Shown here piece by piece: positions 31,987 to 41,079 of a DNA stretch of 46,457 nucleotides (within the stretch, counting starts at the first letter, position 1; each line of letters starts with the position of its first letter). Below the pieces are notes generated by a model. It did not search any database and had not been told where the DNA came from. It was given only the letters and a program-made list of their open reading frames with translations. The DNA comes from Persicitalea sp038242095 (GTDB taxonomy: Bacteria > Bacteroidota > Bacteroidia > Cytophagales > Spirosomataceae). Made by a program: the position numbers and the translations under genes. Location: the NCBI GenBank assembly GCA_038242095.1, contig JBBSSJ010000002.1, positions 1 through 46,457 of the forward strand, given 5' to 3'.

Positions 31987-32469
31987 ATGGACATTTATGT
32001 AGGAAGCCTACCTTTTAAGATGAAGGAAGAGGATTTGCGTGAGATTTTCGAGAAATACGGCGAAGTAAGCTCCGCAAAAATCATCATCGATAAAATGACT
32101 CGGCAGAGCAAAGGCTTCGGCTTTGTGGAAATGCCGGACGATGCTGCGGCAAAAGACGCCATCGCAAAATTGCACGGTCAGGAAATTATGGGCCGCGCAC
32201 TGATCGTAAACGAGTCCCAGAAAACTGAGCGGACCGGTCCTCGCCCAGGCGGTGGCGGCGGTGCGGGCGGTTACCGTGGTGGTAGTGGCGGTAGCGGAAG
32301 TGGCGGTGGTTACCGTGGTGGAAACAGCGGTGGTAATAGCGGCGGAGGTTATCAGGGTGGCGGCAGCAGCCGTCCACCGCGCGAAGGCGAAAAGAAATGG
32401 GATCGGCCCCGTACTGACGGTGATAGCCGGGCTGGTTTTCGCGGCGGCAACGACGACGACCTGGACTAA
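31987..32469 (+). CDS. glycine-rich single-RRM RNA-binding protein
   Basis: 160 residues from the ATG at 31987 (MDIYVGSLPFKM); the upstream in-frame ATG at 31936 falls before the predicted -7 element, so it cannot be used from that promoter. RNP2 IYVGSL and RNP1 KGFGFVEM are intact in an RRM covering residues 1-80. After it comes a Gly/Ser/Arg-rich tail (GGYRGGSGG, GGGYRGGNS) with RGG-like boxes and an acidic end (DDDLD). Such proteins bind RNA and are often cold- or stress-linked in Bacteroidota. The tail is likely disordered and might promote phase separation, which is inference. Confidence 0.9.
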   Translation: MDIYVGSLPFKMKEEDLREIFEKYGEVSSAKIIIDKMTRQSKGFGFVEMPDDAAAKDAIAKLHGQEIMGRALIVNESQKTERTGPRPGGGGGAGGYRGGSGGSGSGGGYRGGNSGGNSGGGYQGGGSSRPPREGEKKWDRPRTDGDSRAGFRGGNDDDLD

Positions 32470-32506
32470 GAAATAAAGGTTTTGTGCTACGGCACTACTA
32501 ATATTT

Positions 32507-32580
32507 AGCCTGCCCGGCAGAGAGCGTAGCTTTCCGGGTAGGCTTGTTGGCTTGAGCGTATTCCCAGACGCTCAAGCCAA
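32507..32580 (+). terminator. two tandem hairpins after the RRM gene
   Basis: Hairpin 1: 11-bp stem with one mismatch, 32507-32517 with 32534-32544. Hairpin 2: perfect 13-bp stem TTGGCTTGAGCGT (32547-32559 with 32568-32580), 8-base loop, followed by TTCTC rather than a T-run. Together they could stop transcription or protect the RRM mRNA 3' end. The remaining bases to the sigma-factor start (32581-32780) are AT-rich and should contain the sigma-factor promoter; no clear element is seen. Confidence 0.5.
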
Positions 32581-32780
32581 TTCTCATTCACCTGGTTTAT
32601 TGCTTGAATAGGGTACTCTAAATGGTATTAATGAAATAATTTATTAGATTTATATCGATATTTTTTTCAACCCGACTTGCGCTAAATTCGACCATCAACT
32701 ACCCGCTGGCTTCAGTGACAGCTTTACAGAACAAAGGAAATCCCCAAATTCAACACACCGAACTAAGCTTAACGCAGCCT

Positions 32781-33383
32781 ATGCTTAGGGCCGAAGAAAC
32801 TGATCAAATGCTTTGGGAGGGGATCCGCAACGGCGACGAGCGTGCCTTTACGCGTACGTTCGATCGTTACCATACTACTCTTTATAACTACGGCTGTAAA
32901 CTAAGCGCCGATACCACGCTGGTTGAGGATGCTATTCAGGACGTGTTCAGCGACATCTGGCGGTTGCGTTTTACGTTGACCAATCAAATTAGTTCGATTA
33001 AGTTTTATCTCTACCGCTCCCTGCGCCGACGCATTCACACGAGCCAGTCCCGCCGACCACGCACCGATGCGTTATCCTCGCTTCCTGATAGCCACCTTCC
33101 CTTTATATCCAACAATTCCGAGGCCATTATCATTGAATTCGAGTCGAAAACGATGCAATCGCGGCGGCTAGGGGCATTGTTAGAATGCCTTCCTCACCGC
33201 CAGGTCGAAGCGATAACGCTGCGCTATTTTGATGAATTCAGCTTCGCAGACACCGCCCGGATCATGGGAGTCAGCGAAAAATCGGTCAGAAATTTTATTT
33301 ACAAAGCTTTGGTCTTCCTGCGGCAAAATCAAGAGAGGATTCTGCCCGTGTCCCTGTTCGTCCTTCCTTTCCTACCCTTTTAG
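32781..33383 (+). CDS. ECF-type RNA polymerase sigma factor
   Basis: 200 residues from the ATG at 32781 (MLRAEETDQMLWEGIRNGDERAF). A GTG at 32715 in the same frame would add 22 residues, which look unconserved. Region 2 is RAFTRTFDRYHTTLYNYGC to VEDAIQDVFSDIW; region 4 is ECLPHRQVEAITLRYF, then FADTARIMGVSEKSVRNFIYKA. The C-terminus ends in a short hydrophobic string. It is paired with the FecR-like anti-sigma gene 89 bases downstream and a SusC protein with an STN domain, so it should switch on this uptake locus when the ligand is bound at the surface. Confidence 0.87.
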   Translation: MLRAEETDQMLWEGIRNGDERAFTRTFDRYHTTLYNYGCKLSADTTLVEDAIQDVFSDIWRLRFTLTNQISSIKFYLYRSLRRRIHTSQSRRPRTDALSSLPDSHLPFISNNSEAIIIEFESKTMQSRRLGALLECLPHRQVEAITLRYFDEFSFADTARIMGVSEKSVRNFIYKALVFLRQNQERILPVSLFVLPFLPF

Positions 33384-33472
33384 ATATTTTTCAATAAAAT
33401 TATACTTTAAAGGGGTCATCGCGCCTACATTATGCTCTTTGTACACGAAAGGGCCTATCTATTGACGTCATA

Positions 33473-34603
33473 ATGCAATATACACTTACCGAACTTATCC
33501 AGAAAAATGATTTTATCGACTGGGTACTACATCCCTCGGCCGAGAGCAACGCTTACTGGCAGGGCTATGCCGCGGGCTCACCGGAAAAAAAACGTGTTGT
33601 TGCGTCGGCGCGTGGCTACGTGCAGCTATTGGCCGCAGATACGGGTCGGCATAAGCCCACGCCCGAGCAAAGCGAGCAAATGTGGCAGGTGGTTCAGCAT
33701 AATATGACCCGGGAAGACAGGCCCATCCCTATCACCTCCCCCGGCAAAGAAAGCCAATCCACACAGCCGTTTTTTATTAGAAAAAGCTGGCAGCTAGCTG
33801 CTTCCATCGTGGTGCTGTTGGCTTTCAGCACGGCCGCCTATCGATATTTCTACTCCCAAAGCGATTTTACCGTTTCTGAGTCGGCCACTACACCTCAACC
33901 CAAAATGGCGGCGAGGCGGAACAACACTCAAAAACCAATGACAGTACTCCTACCTGATGGCAGTTCGGTGGTGCTGCTGCCCGGTGGACAACTTGACTAC
34001 CTATCCCAAAATTTGCCCGGAAATAGGGCGGTAATGCTGAGTGGCAAGGCCTTTTTTGAAATTGTAAAAGACAAAAATCGCCCCTTTTACGTTTTCACGG
34101 ATGGATTAGCCACCAAAGTATTGGGGACGAGCTTCTTATTGGACGCACCCGCCAATGCCGATGAGGTAAAGGTAGAGGTAAGAACGGGACGTGTTTTGGT
34201 ATTCAAAGCGAATAGGGACCAGGATTTTCGGTCCGAAAATGTTGCGGAGGGGCAAACCACCGTTCTCATTCCCAACCAAAAATCGGCCTTCTCGCGGAGC
34301 AACGGACAGCAGATAAAGTCGTTGGTACTTAATTCGCACCTCAAAGAAGTCGAACCCGACGCGCTATTCGATCAGTCCTTTGCTTTTGACGATACTCCGG
34401 TAGCGGAAGTTTTCGACGCATTGCAACGATCCTATAATATCCCAATTCACTACGATCGCGCGCTATTGAAGGATTGCACGCTGAACGCTACCCTCGTGGG
34501 TGAGCCCTTCGCTAAAAAGCTATCGGTCATCTGTGCCGCCTTGGGTACAGAATATAAAATCAGTAACGACGAAGTTTTTGTTTCGGGTAAAGCCTGTCAA
34601 TGA
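33473..34603 (+). CDS. FecR-family anti-sigma factor
   Basis: 376 residues. Cytoplasmic N-terminal sigma-binding part (1-105), one membrane helix (about 106-126, QLAASIVVLLAFSTAAYRY), and a periplasmic FecR domain (about 145-290: TVLLPDGSSVVLLPGGQLDY, VMLSGKAFFEIVKDKNRPF, TKVLGTSFLLDA), then DUF4974-like end (FAFDDTPVAEVFDALQRSYNI). The C-terminal part resembles the STN fold that contacts the receptor. Acts as the regulator of the ECF factor upstream. Confidence 0.9.
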   Translation: MQYTLTELIQKNDFIDWVLHPSAESNAYWQGYAAGSPEKKRVVASARGYVQLLAADTGRHKPTPEQSEQMWQVVQHNMTREDRPIPITSPGKESQSTQPFFIRKSWQLAASIVVLLAFSTAAYRYFYSQSDFTVSESATTPQPKMAARRNNTQKPMTVLLPDGSSVVLLPGGQLDYLSQNLPGNRAVMLSGKAFFEIVKDKNRPFYVFTDGLATKVLGTSFLLDAPANADEVKVEVRTGRVLVFKANRDQDFRSENVAEGQTTVLIPNQKSAFSRSNGQQIKSLVLNSHLKEVEPDALFDQSFAFDDTPVAEVFDALQRSYNIPIHYDRALLKDCTLNATLVGEPFAKKLSVICAALGTEYKISNDEVFVSGKACQ

Positions 34604-34695
34604 ATCACCTGGCCTTTATAGTTCCTAACCTGTTCAACTTTTAAATTTTCAACAAATGGCATGAAAAGTCCCGGATTACGTCTTCCCACTCCTTT

Positions 34696-34703
34696 TACCT
34701 TTG
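34696..34703 (+). promoter_or_regulatory. possible -7 element of the SusC gene
   Basis: TACCTTTG fits TAnnTTTG exactly and lies 22 bases before the ATG, but no TTTG stands at the expected -33 position. The gene could instead be read by the ECF factor encoded upstream, whose target sequence is unknown. Confidence 0.3.
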
Positions 34704-34725
34704 TTCTTTAAATCCAATAACCACT

Positions 34726-37700
34726 ATGAAAAAAATTCGACCTATTCATGATCACCTCCGGTCCTTGGGCCGGGCCGTGTTGATCCAATGCATGATGGCC
34801 GCGATGCTCGTGGGTGCCGCTTTTGCGACCACCGGCAAGCAGTCGCTCAATCAGCGCGTGACCCTGACGATGGAAAACCAGGCTATCAAAAAAATCCTGG
34901 CCCAACTGGAAAAGCAGACGGACGCCCGTTTTGTATACAGTTCCAAACTGATCCAATCAGACCGCAAGGCTACGATCAAGGCGCAGGATCTGCGCCTGTC
35001 GGCGGTGCTCGACCAGTTGCTGTCACCGATGCAGCTTCAGTACAACGCTACGGACGACCTGATCGTGATTAAGCCCGAGCTGGCCGCCAACGAAGCCGCC
35101 GGTAGCGTCGAGACAAAGACACTTGCCGTCGCCGACCGCACCGTAACCGGCAAAGTGGTGGAAGAATCGGGCAATCCCCTGCCCGGCGTGTCAGTCGTAC
35201 TGAAAGGAACCCAGACCGGTGCTTCCACGGACGCAGGCGGCAATTTTTCTATCAACGTGCCCGATGGGCCCGCTACCCTTGTACTTTCCTTCGTAGGCTT
35301 TTTGGGAAAGGAGATCGCCGTTACGGCGGGTCAGACTTCACTCCTCGAGGTACCTTTATTGGTAGATACCAAAGCGCTGGAAGAAGTAGTGGTTGTAGGC
35401 TACGGCACGCAAAAGAAAGAATCGCTGACGGGCGCTATTGCCATCGTGACGAGCAAAGACCTCGAGCGCGTCCACGGCGGCTCGACGGTCAGTTCCGGTT
35501 TGGCGGGTAAAATCCCCGGCGTGACTTTTCGAATGCCCGACGGACGCCCAGGTGCTAACGCGGCTATCCAGATTCGTAACATGGGCAATCCCCTGTACGT
35601 TATCGACGGTATCCAGCAGGATCAAACGCAGTTCAACAACCTGTCGCCCAACGACATCGAAAGTCTTGCAGTTTTGAAGGATGCTTCGGCGGCTATTTAT
35701 GGCGTACGAGCCGCTAATGGCGTTGTGGTGGTCACGACCAAGCGCGGTAAAGCGGGCAAGAACACCGTAAGTCTAGACGCTTATACCGGCTGGCAGAACT
35801 GGTCGCGCTTTCCCGACCCAGTAAACGATTCGTACCAGTGGCAATTGGGTCGCGCCGAAGCGCAGATCAACCAAAGCGGCACAACTTCGTTGACGCCAGC
35901 CGAACTGGACAAGTACAAGCAGGGGACCGAACCGGGTTACCAAACTTTCAATTGGAAAGACTTCATCGTGCAGCCCAACGCGCCGCTGACCTCGGTTAAC
36001 CTCAACATGTCGGGTGGTTCGGACAAGATCAAGTACTACGTTTCGGGCACCCACTTGAAGCAGTTCGCCAATCTGGGCCGTGAGTTTACCTTTGAGCGCA
36101 GCAACCTCCAAAGTAACGTGGATGCCAACATCAGCGACAACCTGAAAATTGGTATTCAAGTGAGCGGTCAGATCAAGATTCAGGATAACCCCGGTATCCC
36201 CGGCGGTGACGACTACAACTTGCCCAAGTTTGCCATTTTGCGGAACCGGCCGTTCGAGCGTCCTTACGCCAATGACAATCCCAATTATCTGAACGATATC
36301 AAGCACAACGAAACCAACTGGGCTTACAACAATAAGAAGCTCGGTGGTTACTCGACGGACATTCACCGCATTCTGCAAACTAATATGTACGCCGAGTACC
36401 AGATTCCGGGCGTTAAAGGCCTGACTGCGCGAGGTATGTACTCCTACTTCATCGATGATCAGAAGCTGGACGGCCACGAGTACACTTACGTAGCCTACAC
36501 CTATAATCCTACTGACGATTCTTATACTGGAACAGGCGGCAGCAGTAACCCTTGGCGCGAGCGTCGGAACCGCAAAATCATCCGTAATATCTACCAGGGT
36601 CAGTTAACCTACAACAATACGTTCGGTTTGCACGAGATTGGCGGCACATTCGTAGCCGAGCGTCAGGAAGAGCGTGATCAGAATCAATGGGTTCGTTCGG
36701 TACCTTCCACCAACGTCTTACCTCTGATCTACTTCGCCAATGTGGTGGATTTCCAGGATGCCGACAATCAGTTGGCGCGACTTGGCTACGTGGGACGGGT
36801 TACTTACAATTACGCCAGCCGCTACTATTTCGAAGGCTCTTTCCGCCGGGATGCTTCCTGGAAATTTGCCCCCGATCGTCGGGTTGGCTTCTTCCCGTCC
36901 GCTTCTGCCGGTTGGAGAATCTCCGAAGAGCAATTTGTCAAGAACCTTATCGGCGAGCGCTCATTTCTCGATGATTTGAAGATCCGTGCTTCTTACGGCG
37001 TTCTGGGAGATGACGACATCGGAATCGACCCTTACGCTTATTTGCCGGGCTACAATTACAACCAGGGCAACGCCATCCTGAGCGGCAACTCGATTGTGAC
37101 TTCCCGTAATAAGGGTCAAATCGTCAATAACCTGACCTGGTTTAAGAGTAAAATTTTCGACATTGGGGCGGACTTCTCCCTCTTCGGCACGAAGATCACC
37201 GGATCGTTCGATTATTTCGATCGCCAACGGACGGGTCTGCGCGGTCGTAAATATGATGTACGGGTGCCCAACGAACTTGGTTATGCCCTACCCGACGAGA
37301 ACGTAAACAGCGATTCACAGCGCGGTTGGGAAATGGCTCTAGTTTACAATAATAAAGCGGGCGACTTTGGCTACCAGATCGGCGGTAACTTCTCCTTCTC
37401 GCGTAGCCGCAATGAGTCTTCTTACAAGCCTATTTTCGAGAACTCCTGGGACCAGTATCGTAGCTCAAGCCAGCACCGTTATAAGGACATCTTTTGGGGC
37501 TTAGAGACGGTGGGCCAATTCCAGTCGCAACAGGAGGTTAACGAGTACCCGGTCAATATTGATGGGCAGGGCAACCGCACCTTACTGCCCGGTGACCTGA
37601 TTTATAAGGACATCAATGGCGATGGGTTGATTAATGGCTACGACGAGCGGCCTCTTGGCTATAAGACGCAGGGTTCGCCCAATATCAACGTGGGCCTGAA

Positions 37701-38184
37701 CTTTGCACTAACCTGGAAGAATTTCGCTTTCAACGCCGATTTCTCGGGTGGTGGATTGTATTCGTGGAATCAAAACTGGGAGCAGCGCTGGGCTTTCCAA
37801 AACGACGGTGCTCTTAATAACATTTTCCTTGACAGTTGGCGCCGGGCCGATCCGTTCGATCGCAACAGTGCCTGGACAGCTGGCAAATATCCTCCCCTGC
37901 GCTACAATGATCGTGGACACAGTAACTACAATCGTAATTCGGACTTCTGGCTGCACAACATTAAGTACCTGCGTGCCCGGACCATCGAGTTGAGCTACTC
38001 GATCCCCAAAAACATTTTGGATAAAGTGAAGATGTCACGGGCCCGGGTCTATGTTAACGGCTACAACCTGTTCTCGATCGACAACACCAAAAAGTACAAC
38101 ACCGATCCTGAAATTGCTGACGACAACGGCTTGCAATACCCGCAGAATAAGTATATCAATATTGGGATAAACTTGTCGATCTAA
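34726..38184 (+). CDS. SusC/RagA-family TonB-linked receptor with STN signalling domain
   Basis: 1152 residues. Signal-like start to about 34 (VGAAFA), STN domain about 40-117 (VTLTMENQAIKKILAQLEK, DDLIVIKP), carboxypeptidase-regulatory-like domain about 139-213 (VTGKVVEESGNPLPGVSVV), TonB-box-like EEVVVVGYGTQKK (219-231), plug with DIESLAVLKDASAAIYGVRA and a barrel ending INIGINLSI. The STN domain lets this receptor signal to the FecR protein. It forms the outer-membrane channel with the SusD lipoprotein 104 bases downstream. Ligand presumably a glycan or glycoside; nothing in the sequence fixes it. Confidence 0.93.
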   Translation: MKKIRPIHDHLRSLGRAVLIQCMMAAMLVGAAFATTGKQSLNQRVTLTMENQAIKKILAQLEKQTDARFVYSSKLIQSDRKATIKAQDLRLSAVLDQLLSPMQLQYNATDDLIVIKPELAANEAAGSVETKTLAVADRTVTGKVVEESGNPLPGVSVVLKGTQTGASTDAGGNFSINVPDGPATLVLSFVGFLGKEIAVTAGQTSLLEVPLLVDTKALEEVVVVGYGTQKKESLTGAIAIVTSKDLERVHGGSTVSSGLAGKIPGVTFRMPDGRPGANAAIQIRNMGNPLYVIDGIQQDQTQFNNLSPNDIESLAVLKDASAAIYGVRAANGVVVVTTKRGKAGKNTVSLDAYTGWQNWSRFPDPVNDSYQWQLGRAEAQINQSGTTSLTPAELDKYKQGTEPGYQTFNWKDFIVQPNAPLTSVNLNMSGGSDKIKYYVSGTHLKQFANLGREFTFERSNLQSNVDANISDNLKIGIQVSGQIKIQDNPGIPGGDDYNLPKFAILRNRPFERPYANDNPNYLNDIKHNETNWAYNNKKLGGYSTDIHRILQTNMYAEYQIPGVKGLTARGMYSYFIDDQKLDGHEYTYVAYTYNPTDDSYTGTGGSSNPWRERRNRKIIRNIYQGQLTYNNTFGLHEIGGTFVAERQEERDQNQWVRSVPSTNVLPLIYFANVVDFQDADNQLARLGYVGRVTYNYASRYYFEGSFRRDASWKFAPDRRVGFFPSASAGWRISEEQFVKNLIGERSFLDDLKIRASYGVLGDDDIGIDPYAYLPGYNYNQGNAILSGNSIVTSRNKGQIVNNLTWFKSKIFDIGADFSLFGTKITGSFDYFDRQRTGLRGRKYDVRVPNELGYALPDENVNSDSQRGWEMALVYNNKAGDFGYQIGGNFSFSRSRNESSYKPIFENSWDQYRSSSQHRYKDIFWGLETVGQFQSQQEVNEYPVNIDGQGNRTLLPGDLIYKDINGDGLINGYDERPLGYKTQGSPNINVGLNFALTWKNFAFNADFSGGGLYSWNQNWEQRWAFQNDGALNNIFLDSWRRADPFDRNSAWTAGKYPPLRYNDRGHSNYNRNSDFWLHNIKYLRARTIELSYSIPKNILDKVKMSRARVYVNGYNLFSIDNTKKYNTDPEIADDNGLQYPQNKYINIGINLSI

Positions 38185-38288
38185 TGATTTAGAAATGAAA
38201 GTTGATCGTCTTCGGGCATCAACTTTAATACTTATTTTGATTGAATTGCAAGACCCATTTTACAAGACAAAAAATAACTGACATAAAA

Positions 38289-40208
38289 ATGAAAAAAACA
38301 ACTTATGCCATTATGACGCTCCTACTCGCAGTGAGTTGGAGCTGTAACGACCAGGCCTTTTTGGACCGGCCGCCGACTGCGCTACTATCTGAGGATCAGG
38401 TTTATGCCAATGATGATGTCATTCTTTCAGTGTTGGGCAATCTGTATAACCGGTATGAGGAAATCGGCACCACAAAGAACTGGGGATCTATCTCTGGCCT
38501 CAATGAGGCCTATTGGTCTAATTCCGGTTCCTACGGTGCCTTCCAAAATAGCGGTGTACCCCTCGCCATTGCCGTTGATATTAATAATAATTATAACAAT
38601 TTTTGGAACTATGGTTACATCCGTGATATTAATCAATTCATTGAAAAGATCACGGCTGCTGATAAGATCACGCAGGCTTCGAAAGACCGATTTCTGGCAG
38701 AAGGCCGTTTCCTTCGGGCTTCCTTCTACTTCGAGTTGGTAAAACGCTTCGGTGGAGTTCCCTTGATTTTGGAAACGTTGACCTACGATTTTAGCGGTGA
38801 TCCGACCTATCTTCAGTATCCCCGCGCCAAAGAATCCGAAGTGTACGATTTTATTATTAAGGAAGCAGAGGAGATCAAAAGTAAGTTGCCTTCTTCGGTG
38901 GGTGAGAAGTCCCGGGCCACCAAAGGTGCTGCCCTGGCGATGGAATCCCGGGCCGCGCTTTACGCTGGCTCAATCGCTAAGTACGGCGTTAAGACTACCA
39001 CAGTTTCGCTTCCCGGTGGTGAGGTAGGCATCGATCCTTCCAAAGCAGCGGGTTACTACACCATCGCCCTACGGGCGGCAAAGGAAATTATCGGCGGCAG
39101 CGCCGGAGGCTACGCTCTTTTCAAAAAAAAGCCCGATCTGTCGGAAAACTTCGCGCAGCTGTTTTACGATAAGGCTAACAATCCGGAGGTAATCTTCGTG
39201 GAAGACTTTCAGTTGAAGTTCAAAACGCTCTACTTCACTGGGGCCAATCAGCCACGTTTTGGCGCGGAAGAGGAAGAAGGTGGCCGAATCAACCCTTCGT
39301 TAAATTTGGTGCAGTCGTTTGAGAAACTTGACAATACCTTTGCACCGATTCCAACCGGTACTTCGTCAGGCTCAGGCACGCCCATTGTGTACGATAATCA
39401 ACTGGACATCTTTGCAGGTCGTGATGCGCGTTTGGGCGGAACGGTAATGTTACCGGGTTCTCAGTTCAAAGGCCGCACGATCGATATTTTTGCGGGCGTC
39501 AGAGTGCCCGACGGAACGATCATCAGCGGCGACGATCGCGGTGCGCAGAAAACGCTGCCCGGTACGACCGTTCCTCGTCAGGTGGTGGGGTTCGATGGCC
39601 CAATCGACGGGTTTGAATTCACGGCTCAAACCGGTTTCTACATCCGCAAATACCAGGATCCCATCGTGGGATCAGGTCGGCGCGGCACCCAAAGCGAAGT
39701 GTGGTTTATCCGCTACCGTTACGCCGAGGTATTACTCAACGCCGCCGAAGCTTCGTTTGAACTGGGTAACAATGTCGATGCTGCGGGTTATATGAACCAG
39801 GTGCGGGAGCGGGCTGGTCTGACCAAAGCCCTGACACCCGCTGAGATTACATTTGATCGCGTCGTCCACGAGCGTCGGGCCGAGTTCGCTTTCGAAGGTT
39901 TGGAATTCTATGATATCAAGAGATGGCGGATCGGACAGGATATTTTTGACGGTAATCCTATCTCCTCAGTTAGCGAACTGACGTCTAACATTGGTAAGGC
40001 TACTAAAATTCGTACGCAACCCTGGTCGCTTTGGCCCTATAAAATTTTTGCGCCGGGCACGCCTAATGATGGCAAGTGGATCTACCAAGAGAAAAAACTC
40101 AGCCGCGTAACGGGCGCCAGCCGTTGGACGTTGGGACTCTATTACTTCAATATCCCTGACGATGTCATCAGCAACAACCCGAAGATTATCCGTAACCCCA
40201 ATCAATAA
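38289..40208 (+). CDS. SusD/RagB-family surface lipoprotein
   Basis: 639 residues from the ATG at 38289 (MKKTTYAIMTLLLAVSWSC), chosen because it starts the lipoprotein signal with Cys at 19; the 16 codons before it are not signal-like. Typical parts are FLDRPPTALLSEDQVYAN, the helical FLAEGRFLRASFYFELVKRFGG, and the end with WFIRYRYAEVLLNAAEAS and ERRAEFAFEGLEFYDIKRW. It is the surface ligand-binding lid of the SusC channel upstream. At about 640 residues it is on the long side for the family. Confidence 0.93.
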   Translation: MKKTTYAIMTLLLAVSWSCNDQAFLDRPPTALLSEDQVYANDDVILSVLGNLYNRYEEIGTTKNWGSISGLNEAYWSNSGSYGAFQNSGVPLAIAVDINNNYNNFWNYGYIRDINQFIEKITAADKITQASKDRFLAEGRFLRASFYFELVKRFGGVPLILETLTYDFSGDPTYLQYPRAKESEVYDFIIKEAEEIKSKLPSSVGEKSRATKGAALAMESRAALYAGSIAKYGVKTTTVSLPGGEVGIDPSKAAGYYTIALRAAKEIIGGSAGGYALFKKKPDLSENFAQLFYDKANNPEVIFVEDFQLKFKTLYFTGANQPRFGAEEEEGGRINPSLNLVQSFEKLDNTFAPIPTGTSSGSGTPIVYDNQLDIFAGRDARLGGTVMLPGSQFKGRTIDIFAGVRVPDGTIISGDDRGAQKTLPGTTVPRQVVGFDGPIDGFEFTAQTGFYIRKYQDPIVGSGRRGTQSEVWFIRYRYAEVLLNAAEASFELGNNVDAAGYMNQVRERAGLTKALTPAEITFDRVVHERRAEFAFEGLEFYDIKRWRIGQDIFDGNPISSVSELTSNIGKATKIRTQPWSLWPYKIFAPGTPNDGKWIYQEKKLSRVTGASRWTLGLYYFNIPDDVISNNPKIIRNPNQ

Positions 40209-40235
40209 TCTTTCACCTTCAAACGAAATAATATC

Positions 40236-40940
40236 ATGAAAACAAGATATAAATCTATCATGGCGGTGTTGGCACTCGGTGTCCTTTTCGTCTCTTGCGA
40301 GAAGGACAACTATCCCGAACCCAAAACATTGCTGACCGGCAACATCGTCTATAAGGGACAACCAGTCGGCGTGGAATACTCCCAGACGCGGCTGCAATTG
40401 TGGCAACCTGGTTTTGGCAAAACGGGTGAGATTTCTGCACCCGTCGCTCAGGATGGCTCATACTCAGCCCTTTTGTTCGACGGTGACTACAAGCTCGTAT
40501 TCCCAAAAAACGATGGTCCCTGGCAAACCATTACCAAGGATGCCGCTGGTAAAGACACAACTTTCGTTAGCTTGAGGGGCAACCAGAGCGTCGACATCGA
40601 AGTACTTCCTTATTACATGTTTAAAACTGCTACTCTGAAGGCAGATGGGAAAACGGTAAATGCCACCGTGGCGCTCGACAAGATCATCACCGGAGTCGAT
40701 GCCAAGGACATCGAGCGGGTGTCATTGTACATCAGCAAAACTATGTTCGTAGCCCGAGCCAACAATATTGGCAGTAAGGACTTGAGCGGAGCGGACATCA
40801 AAGACATGGGCAACATCAACCTGTCGGTCGATGTGCCGAGCATTACGCCTACCCAGGACTATGTGTTCGCACGGGTAGGTGTTAAGATTGCCGGAGTTGA
40901 AGACATGCTTTTCTCCAAAGTCGAGAAGATTACCTATTGA
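40236..40940 (+). CDS. DUF3823 lipoprotein
   Basis: 234 residues, lipobox FVSC (Cys21), 27 bases after the SusD gene. TLLTGNIVYKGQPVGVEY, LQLWQPGF and FDGDYKLVFPKNDGPW are DUF3823 (PF12866) hallmarks: an Ig-like carbohydrate-binding-type N-domain followed by a second beta domain. The family is almost always encoded just after SusD and is thought to be a surface accessory of the uptake complex. A terminator follows directly. Confidence 0.87.
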   Translation: MKTRYKSIMAVLALGVLFVSCEKDNYPEPKTLLTGNIVYKGQPVGVEYSQTRLQLWQPGFGKTGEISAPVAQDGSYSALLFDGDYKLVFPKNDGPWQTITKDAAGKDTTFVSLRGNQSVDIEVLPYYMFKTATLKADGKTVNATVALDKIITGVDAKDIERVSLYISKTMFVARANNIGSKDLSGADIKDMGNINLSVDVPSITPTQDYVFARVGVKIAGVEDMLFSKVEKITY

Positions 40941-40956
40941 TTTTTTTAACAATGCC

Positions 40957-41007
40957 ACAGGCTATAAGTTTTGGCGGTAAACATTCCGTCTTGCACTTAT
41001 AGCCTGT
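40957..41007 (+). terminator. terminator of the SusC-SusD-DUF3823 operon
   Basis: Perfect 13-bp stem ACAGGCTATAAGT (40957-40969) with its inverse at 40995-41007, followed by TCTTTT. It lies 16 bases after the DUF3823 stop and separates uptake genes from the enzyme genes. Confidence 0.7.
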
Positions 41008-41079
41008 TCTTTTGCCTCGGGCCTACCTTCCTTATCCTTGAATTGATCAGGCAGATTTTAACCTTAAATTTTTGAATGT

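Noticed and set aside
32240..32365. Repeated GGTGGT-like units, considered as CRISPR-like or tandem repeat
   Set aside because: Units are glycine codons of the RRM protein tail, without regular repeats or spacers.
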